Part shown: piece after piece, positions 50,894 to 61,100 of the stretch
Numbering within the stretch: the first letter of the stretch is position 1
How the letters are laid out: every line of letters begins with the position of its first letter
Origin: Paragordius varius
Lineage: Eukaryota; Nematomorpha
Assembly (NCBI GenBank): GCA_964247055.1
Contig: OZ176051.1
Coordinates: forward strand, 12,710,001-12,774,000
Direction of reading: 5' to 3'
DNA: 64,000 bases
Program-made: the position numbers and the translations under genes
The notes under the pieces: model-generated
Told to the model about the DNA's origin: nothing
The model's input: the letters and a program-made list of their open reading frames with translations, nothing else
Databases searched by the model: none

Positions 50894-53800
50894 GTATTTA
50901 TTGTCTTGTATTTATAAAAATAATTTGATCCAATAACGTTTCATAAGTATGACTGAATCTCTTTGAACTTACCAGGAATCTCAAATTTAGATTAGTAGAT
51001 TAATGTTAGAAATTAATAGTTCAGAAGGATTTAATTGTTAAACTACGCTACAAGATTTTTTAAATTTCGTTTTCCGGGTAATTGATTAATTTCATGGCAT
51101 TGTACACCAAATCACAAATACCACTATTTTTATATTTAAAAAAAATGGAAAATATATAACGTTAATTTTTGGCGAAATTGTTCGAAAAAATTTGTTATAC
51201 CAAAAAAATTTGAGTAAGTAAAGTATAAACTATAAATTTTGTATCAAAATTTTCCTCGTACAAATATATTTCATTTTGGATATAAGCCTTATAAAGGGTC
51301 TGCCTCTGTTTTTAAAAGTTTATCTATTATTTCTATGGCGTTAACTTCTTACACCTATGAATATTCCTGAAAAGTTAAGTTTAAGCTGATTAAAACTCAA
51401 ACTGCCCCCCTAAAGTGCTTTACAACTGGCCCTGTATTATTTATTAAATTTTTTCATGGACTTATTTAGAATATAAGCATCTACAAATGTGTCAAACAGC
51501 TTTAATATTTAAAAATTATATGGGTATTATAATTAAATTTTCTGCTCGAATACATATTTATGCCGTTTTTTACAAGATGTCAAATTTTTATAATTATCAA
51601 ATTAACCAAGTATTTTTTGGCAGACTTAACGAAATGTCTAAAATTAGTTTAATCTGTTCTCATAAGTGTTAATTTAATTACTTGAAGTTATGAATATAAA
51701 AGGCTCACATGTAATTTTTTCAGCTATTTCATAACCGTAATTTTTAAAATTAAATTGTAATAATTAAATACAGAAAGTTATATTGCATGCATAAATGATC
51801 AAAGAAAAAAAATATTTTGTTTAAAATGACATAATAATTAAAATTAAGTGTATTATTTTGATTCAACATATTTTTTAAATATCCAAAACTTTAACCAACA
51901 ACAAACAGCAAATATTCGAAATGATGTAAGATATGAATATTTATAATTATGTTATATTTTAATAAAATTTGGGCATATATTGAGCTATTTGTTAAAAATT
52001 AGTCAAATAAAATAAAAATTATATAAAATAAAGTATAATTGGAGGAGGAATAATACGAATTAAGACAATTCGATAAGTCTTATACAGTAAATACTAAAAT
52101 TGCACACAAATTTCAAAAGACAAATATACTTTTTTAATCTTACAAAATCATTTATTTACAATAAGGAAATACATAATGGATTTTGCTACCAATTTACATC
52201 TCTATTTTATATTTTAAAACAATTAGTTATAATTGTTTTAAAATTTTAAAAGTATAGTTGTGTTTTGGAAAAATATTTGTTTTTATATTTTTAAGTTTTA
52301 TCCGTATAACTTCAATTTTTACTGTATTTAACTCAAAACCAAAAATTGAATTAAATTTCCGTAGAAATGATGAATTTTTAGCATCAGAAAATTAAAATTT
52401 AAATGAAATTGGAAACCTTTCGTCAATAGTTGCAGATTTACCCCGAATATTAGCACTTATCACTACAATACAATTATTTGACTTGGTTTTCAAGGAGATT
52501 TCGTAAAAATATTCAACTTTAAAGTTTTGTGGAGTATATAGAACGAGGTTAAACTAAAAATATGGGATAAACACCAGGTTACACCCTACATTTTAAATAT
52601 AGCTATTTCGGGATTTATTTGATAATTAGAACATAAACAGCACTTCGGGATTTTGATAATGCTTTTCTGGGCCTTAGTCATTTTAGAAGGATATTTCCAC
52701 TTTAATGAAAATTGCTCCATGTTAAAAATTTAAAATTAGCGCATATTATGAAATTTTATTGGTGGAAAAAAGCTTCACACCAAATTTTTTTGAGTAAAAA
52801 TATTTAAAAGTAAAATGAAATAATAATTAAAATAAACTTATATTTTTATATATGATCTCCTAAGATCTCATTCTTCGCTAAATTAAGTATATTTTAAAAT
52901 AAACGCAAAACAGCCGAAATCACAAAATTATTAGAAATGGTATATTTATCCGAAATCCTTTTTTTAAAAAAAATTTCCTTACTTTAAAATTTTAGCCTGT
53001 TTTGAAGGATGTTAACGGTATAAAAATATTTTAAGACGAAATTCGATGATGCTGAAAATTTTTATGACCTCAATACCTTGATTGAATATTCATTCGTTTT
53101 AGGTAAATTTTTTGTGAATATTATAACTTGGATTTGTTTAAATCTTATTTTTATTAGTCTAACATTTTAAATATTAAGCCTATTCTATTGTCTTTTGAAT
53201 TAATCAACTTTGCAAACAAGATGCTAATAATCTTAATTAAATGCAATGGAACCCCCATTTTTTCTTTTTTTCATGCAACAAAATTTTAAAACTACATATT
53301 TAACTTAAATTTATTTTAACAAAGGTATGTATATATTCCTTAAAGTACCAAGTTAACTCTTTTTATTAGAAAATTTAAATGTTTAGTTTAATTATATATT
53401 TTATAATATTTTTACTTCAGAAATTAAAGTAGGTGGTTATAAATATTTTTAATCAATTCAAAGTTGTGCGAGGAAATCCTCCTATGCACATTGTTCATAA
53501 CCTAACAATGTAATTTATGTACTGATAGAACTTATAATTATATAATTTTGATTGATTTTATTATTAAGGTGTACTCCTTCAGTTTTCATGATACCTGAAT
53601 ATTAGTTTATATTGTTCTCGGTTTATATGACCTAAAAAAATGTGTTTTAAAGTTAAACAATAAATAAAGTTGTATTTTTCAATAATACTTAATTAAGATT
53701 TAAACTATCTCCTATGTAATTAAATAAAATATAATTCTATTGTTATAAGGCAAAAAACGAATTTATCATCTTATTTTTCAGTAAATACCTGTTGCACTTT

Positions 53801-55143
53801 GATCCGACTTTATAATTTATTTGATGTTTAATTATTTTTTTGTTGCTTCCGATTATAAAATATAGCTTCTTAAACTACTGCATGTTAATAAGTTAAAAAC
53901 ATTAATAAAATTATACAATGTAAAAAATTATGTAACATACATATAATTTAATGTCGCGTATGTCAACTGTAGCGTACTCTATGATTTACCAACCATTATT
54001 GTTTATACTATGTGTCGGAAATATTAAGAGTTAGCTGATAAAAATAAATTTTTGATAATCAAATCTTAATTAAATTTTAACGTTCTAATAACAGGTTTCT
54101 ACAATTTTTTAAAGATTGATTCAAGTCGTGATTAATTTATGAATAATCCAATTAATAAGCACAGTGCTCACAAAAAATATGATGAAATGTTGTTATCTGA
54201 CAGAAAATTCATTAGGATTTTATAGTGCTTTTGGTTTTGGGCCTTGCGATTTAAGAAAGTTTTTATAACTTCCGTATCTCCATATCAAAAAATGGTGATT
54301 GCACGCATGCCAAATAAAAGTTTTTTGGTAAAAATGTTTTATTCCCAAAAAATATTATTAACATAACTATGTAAAAGACCACAATTTATTTAGAAAGTTT
54401 TATAATTAGATGGCGGTTCTGGAATAATATAAAACCAAATGTCTAGTAACCACAATAATAATCTAAATATGTTGGTTTATAACAGGGGTGTCCGACACAA
54501 AGGGTTTAAAGAGGCACCTTTTCGACCTCAAAATTCCAAAGAGCCACTTTTTATTTATATATATATATATATATAGACCATTGGTAACAAATAAATTTAT
54601 TATATTAACATATAAATGTGCTAATTTTTATATCATAAAAAATATAAACAGTATAAATATAAAATGTGCTAATTAAATTATATCAATGTGTATAAAAAAG
54701 ATAAAAATACATGGATATGGTAAGCTTATTGCAATTCAATAGTATGACTAGAGTAGACTGTGAATTTAATCGCCAAAATGTAACCTTATTTATTCAGACA
54801 GCGAGTTTATCAAGAGTTACGTACATGAAATTATAAAATGTGTTTTAAGTATTTCGCGCGATACAAGATCACGATGAATCAAGCAATGAACTTGTCTTAA
54901 AAGAAAGTACATAAAAGCACATATATCCTCAATTGATAGTCTCTACAAAATTAATGTTACCTACTTAAAGGGACATGATATTCATGCAATTTGAAATGTA
55001 TCGAGTTAAATATGAGCGTGTCTTGTTTGATAACATCCTATGCTTCAAAGCATGAGATATTATAAAATTAACTACTTTAATAACAACGGTCGTCCATTGT
55101 CAGAGCATGTGCGTAGAGATTTTCACGGTGAATCATGCAATGC

Positions 55144-55184
<41 letters not shown>

Positions 55185-58100
55185 GGTCAATATTACCATC
55201 GGATTCCATCTTATTTAACAATAATTTCACGGTTCCCTTGTTTTTCCCCATCATAGGTGGGGCACCATCTGTTGTCAAACAAGATAGCGCCGATATTTAA
55301 TTTATTTTCCTCAATACAATTTAAAGCTTGAAACATATCATCTCCCTTAGTTGGATTTTTCATCGAAAGTAAGCCTAACATATCTTCGTTATATTAAAAA
55401 ATTCATTTATCCCTTGAATAAAGACTAACAATTGTGATATGTTGCTTATATCTGTGCTTTCATCAAATGGCAAGGAAAACGCCACAAAATTTTGAATTCT
55501 TTCTTTTAGGGAAAGTTGAATTTCTTCTGCGATGTCTGCGATTCGTCGACACATAATATTGCGCGAAAGACTTATACTGGATATTAATTCAACTTTATTA
55601 GGCAAAACACAATTTATAATTTCCAGTACGCATTCCTTTACAAACTCACCATCAGAATAAGGCTTCATTTTTTTGGGAAGTAAATTGGCAACAATATAAC
55701 TTGCCTTTACTATCGGATAATGTTGCGTGAAAGAAATTGTTCGTTGGAGATTATTAATATTTTTTAAAGATTTTTATTTTTTTATTTTCATTTCTGTAGT
55801 CATATCAATAAAATCCAAATGCATGGTATTGGCATGTCCTTTAAATTATATTCGCGAAACCCATTTGCCGTGAATTTGCAAATAAGGCACTCCGCTTTGT
55901 TGAAAATTTGAGTAAACCCCTATTTTAAATCCCAGTCGGGATTGTAATTTCTAGTTACTTTTTTAGATCTATGCATATTGAAGCTAAATAAATTATTTTA
56001 AATACCTATTTTTGAAAGTAATTTAATGTTTTAATTTAATGTGAAAGTTATCATCTTGAAGTTGATGCAGGAAAAAATGTTTTTTATAAATGATTAAATG
56101 AATGCGATGATAGATATTATAAAGAATTTTGTTAAAAGTTTCTACAAATAATTTAAAATAAAAATGCATAATTTACATAGAATTTTTTAAAAAAATTAGA
56201 AATTTTTTTATTTAAATTTTCAAAGAATTGAAAATTTTCAATGAGCCACTAGTGGCTTGCGTGTTGGACGCCCCTGGTTTACAACATAAAAAATATTTTC
56301 GATAAAATTCATTTGAAACAAATCTTGTGTGAGTGTATTTGATAATTGCTGATTTTTATCCCTTGAGGATTATAATATCTGTTCATCTTCATATTTCAAT
56401 ATATTATTTCTTAAACGCATTTTATCAATTAAACAAGAGTTATTTGTTTATCCGAGTCATAATTTTAGCATAAATTTATATAAATATAATGTTATAATAT
56501 GCTTGGTTTCTATACCGTTTTCATCATGCTTCAAAATACCATAATAATACCAGCTTCAACAAACTTTTGCTTTAAATTAAATTTTTAGCAACAATATTGC
56601 TTTTTTAAAACTTTTTTCTATTTCAAAATTTAGCATATGCTTAAAATATTTATTGCGCAATCTGGGTATTTTTACGACAAAACTTTGAAATTTTCTTAGC
56701 CTAATTCTCAAAATTATTTTTATAAATACCGTTTTGCTTTTTAACTATATTATATAATGTGGTTAAATAATATTTTTTGGATTACCAAAAAAAAGTTAGG
56801 AATTCGCCAGATTTTTTGGAGAGCTACCACCAAAATACTAATAACTAACTAATATCACTAAGATGGTCCAAAACTAAAGGCACCATGAGAATCCTAAAGC
56901 ATTTTGGTATCAGAAATTATATTTCAGAAAAAAAATAAAAAAGTTAAAAGTTCATTCTAAGCTAAGGTCTCTAATTAACGCAAAAAGCCGTTATTGCGCG
57001 ATAGAATAGTTATATGCTCAATTAGTAATCAATAATTGCATTCGGAAAAAATAATTTTCGGTTATAAGCTGTTTAACATACGTATAAATACATTATTTAT
57101 CTATATTCAAACTATGACTATAATTACCTCAATATGCATCGACAAAAAATTTAATTTGAAATTATCGCTGTGTTATATGAAATTAATTGTTGAAATTAAA
57201 CATCGACTTGAGCACGGTTGTATTTAATCCACTTGTTGTTTTTTACGGGAGTCGATATAATTAATTTTGATAGTTGTTAAATATCTAAATATCCAATATA
57301 TAATAATCGGCAAATATACCTTGTGTGTGTATTGCTACAGTCGAGGTCGACTTAATAAAACTTCTCCATGCTGTTGAATAAATATATCATTATAGAGAGA
57401 TAATTTAGGCGATCATTGTTTTTCGCTTAATTAGAATAAAATACGATATAAATTTTTTATATTTTGCAATAATTATTATAGTGAACAACACGGGGATCAA
57501 GGTATTGAAGATACTAGTTGTCCTTCTTTATCCGACTGTTCCATGAGTCCAGAAATATCTAAGCCAACTTCTGTAATAATAAGACAAGCATCTACCGCTT
57601 TCGAGTTGGATGAAAATAATGTGGAAAAAGTTGACATTCATGATATATTTAACTCATCGAGAGCGTTGGAAGGGGATACCTCATCCCTTATAACCAGTTT
57701 AACGTATCAAAATCCGATTTATAATGTTCCTTCAAATTATTTAATTACCGTTTCTGCAAACAACAATACCACAGAAAAAAGTAAAATTAATTCAACTTGC
57801 AATGAACAAAAGGAGCATTATGGTAAAAAGGCCCATACGAATGTCGAAACAAATTTGGGCGCTATAAGTGGTAAAAAATTAAATTCCATAAATGAAATAT
57901 GTTCCACATTTTTTCAAACACAAAATTCTAATCATGAAATAGTTTCCAATAATTGGCCGATGAATAGAGCGAAACCTCTGAAAAATAATAGTGATATTGA
58001 TAATAAAACGGGGATTTTAACTAATCATCAGCATGATTCAGCCCCTAAGAAATGCATTGTTAGTAAAAAAAATCTTAACGCCAAATTGAATAAGGAGGTC

Positions 58101-61100
58101 ACTTTCAGTGAAGATTTCCAAGTTAATTTCAATTTTATAATATTAAAATCATTATTTTACAAAATATAAGTAATGTTGGTAAAACACATTAATATACATC
58201 CATTTGGTTGTTTAGATTTTCGACACTTTTTCGATGCTTGAGTATGATAGGAGGAATGAAGATATTAACCCCTTTTTGGCAGCAGCCGAATATGAATTGG
58301 AAAAACGCATCGAAAAAATGGATATTTTCAATGTTGACTTGGTTCGAAGTTAGTTTTCTCTCTTTACTCTCTAAATGAAATATCATACATTTTTATATTT
58401 ATTAAACAATTATGTGTAATTGATGTAATTTCATACATACAGTTACATATTTTAGTTTTTGGCAATATTAAGAAATTAATAATGAATATAATTGATAATT
58501 ATTTATTAGATGGTGAAGGATTGGGTATCAATATCATAGGACTAGGTGTTGGGTCCGAGTTTGGACTTCAAAAGCTGGGAATTTTTGTGAAAGCCTTAAC
58601 TCCAAACGGACCAGCTGCTCTTGACGGCAGGTTAATACATATTTTAATTTTTTAGTTTTTTTATATACTAAGATCCTCTGCTTTTCTATTTTCTTGTTAA
58701 ATATTTGATTTGTGGGAATATATTTTAAGTTTTATCACTAATATATTTTTTGCATACAAAATTTAGAATTCAACCATACGATCAAATCATAGAGGTTGAT
58801 GGGCAAAGTCTAGTGGGTGTCACACAAGAATATGCCGCAACCCTGTTAACTAATACAGGTAGACATGTCTCCTTTAAAATGGGCCGAGAACGTGAAGATG
58901 TTGTCTCTATATCCTCAAATACAATTATTGAAGAGCCTTTAGGGGATGAAGATGTTTATTGCGAAAAAATATCTGGTAAACCTGATAGCAAAGATATAAA
59001 AAGGCGACAAAGTGCAAATTTAAAAAATGATATTATAACCTTTCCGAGGCCCAAAAATGTTAAGCGACAGGAGTCTTTCAAAGATATAATTCTCCGTTCC
59101 TCCGTTGTACAAAAACAACCTTTTGAATTTGAAAACACGATGGATTTAAAATCTGGGGAACAAGTTACAAACACAACAATTAAATCTTCTAATGGGCCAT
59201 GCAATAATGATTTTAATACCAATACCATTGGTCAAATCAACTCCTCGGACGAATTGAGTAGATCTAATAAAACCAAAAAAGAGACTTTGAAAAATGATTG
59301 TACGGTAGAGACAGATCCCAATCTTGACTCTCAATTTGATGGGATGGAAGAAACCCCAACATTTATGAGATGTGAGTCTCCAGGTATGAGTATTTATTAC
59401 AAAGCTGCAACCAATTATAATCACAATAATAATAATAACAATAATAATACCCAAGATATATTGTCGTTGAATGGCGGTGATCAAATATCACTTTCTGACC
59501 CAAAAGATCATTATAAAAATCAAAGTGGAACAACCATTGAATATAATAAAACAAATGAAATTTATAAACAATTGACACCAGATATTCTAGAACGGTTAGA
59601 TGGTTTAAAGCTAAAATCAAATCGATTTACATTTGCATCCTTGAATGCAAAAAAACTATCTTGTGAGTCAGCCAACAAAACCACTAATAATAATCAATCA
59701 ACGTCCAACAATGTTAAAGGAAATGAAATGGACAATATCCCACCTAAATCAAATATTGTACAGGTAGTTAATAATAACTTTATTGTGGGGATGCATGCAT
59801 AAAAATTATTTAGTATTATTTTTTATTATTATAAATATAGATGAAAATATAATTTACTCATATAGTTTGAGCACAAATTCAATACATCAATAAGCAATAT
59901 CAAGGAATGGTCAAAGGAATCGCTAAAATCCTTGGGTTCATTGAGCCGCAAGCAAGGTTGTGAACTAATTCAACATATGAAACACAATGTTGTCCCATTA
60001 AATGCTATCCTACATAAACTATCTTCAAATTTTAGCCCAAACCATGGTAGGAGTTGTATGAGTTTTAAGTTTAATAAATTTATTAAATAGTTGCATGCTC
60101 CTCTTCTTATCTATGATATATTAATTGATATGCACAGTCGATATAGCAATCTATTTCATTTTTACATTTTTTAGATAAAAATTCGGAATTCATTCCACAA
60201 TCCTGTTATTACGATAATGATACGCTTACAACCAAATATGAATCAGCTAAGACATTAGTGAGTGAATATCAAAATAAGCATAAAACCTTATTAAATGATT
60301 TCAATCAACAGAACAAACAGTACGAAGATATGATTAAATCTCTAGAAAATCGGGTATATCGTAGAAAAAATTTCCTTTGTTATATTTTTATATCAAACTT
60401 TTAAACATTGTTTGTTATTAGGTAAAAGATCTTGAAGCGTTTATCAAAGAAATTCCACCCGAATACCTAAAAAATCAAAAAAACTTTGGATCTATTAGCT
60501 CACATAATAAAAGTATAATATTACAAATTATTAAACCGTTATATTTCATAACTGACCATCAGCGCCAAGTTTTATTTTGATTAATACATATATATCAAAC
60601 CAAATCTATTATTATGCATCCTATGGTTTTCTAAACGCGATTCTGAACTTTTGGCCACCATTTTTTACCTTTCTTACATAGTAAAACATATGCGAATATT
60701 ATAATAAGATTAATAATATAATTTAGTTTGACCAGGAGCTAATTAAATGTAATAAATAAACCATATTTTATTTAAAGATGACTGATATACCTTGTGATGA
60801 AGCAACTTAAATATTTTAATTTATATTTTATGAATATTAAATCCATGCGGTTGAGTTTGAAAAATGTTCTCTCCAAAAAAAATATTATGTTATCAAGTGT
60901 TGATTTTATTTTTGTTATAATAAATTTGGATGCAAATTTTATATAGGAAGAGAGATCATTCCTGAATATTTAAGAGATTTATACGCAATCTTAGATCTTA
61001 CGATTCCATATTATTTAACTTTCTTTTGAAAATTAAATCGAAAATGTTTTGTCATTTAAATTTAAAAAATATTTTTAATTAGTTAACTGCTTATTTTTCA

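Larger units (their letters stand above)
54483..56276 (-). mobile_element. hAT transposon with GTF2IRD2-like transposase, decayed
   Basis: Terminal inverted repeats are CAGGGGTGTCCGACAC and, inwards from the right, CAGGGGCGTCCAACAC (14 of 16 match). They are flanked by 8-bp duplications GTTTATAA (54475-54482) and GTTTACAA (56277-56284). The transposase is on the - strand. The interior near the left end has lost coding to (TA)n tracts (about 54557-54575 and 55147-55174). The element lies in intron 1 of the neurabin gene, opposite to its transcription. Confidence 0.85.

Noticed and set aside
50894-50936. Stop at 50936 as the true end of the first neurabin exon
   Set aside because: The GTATTT donor at 50894 joins exon 2 in phase and leads to the conserved PP1/PDZ part; the read-through tail is not conserved-looking.
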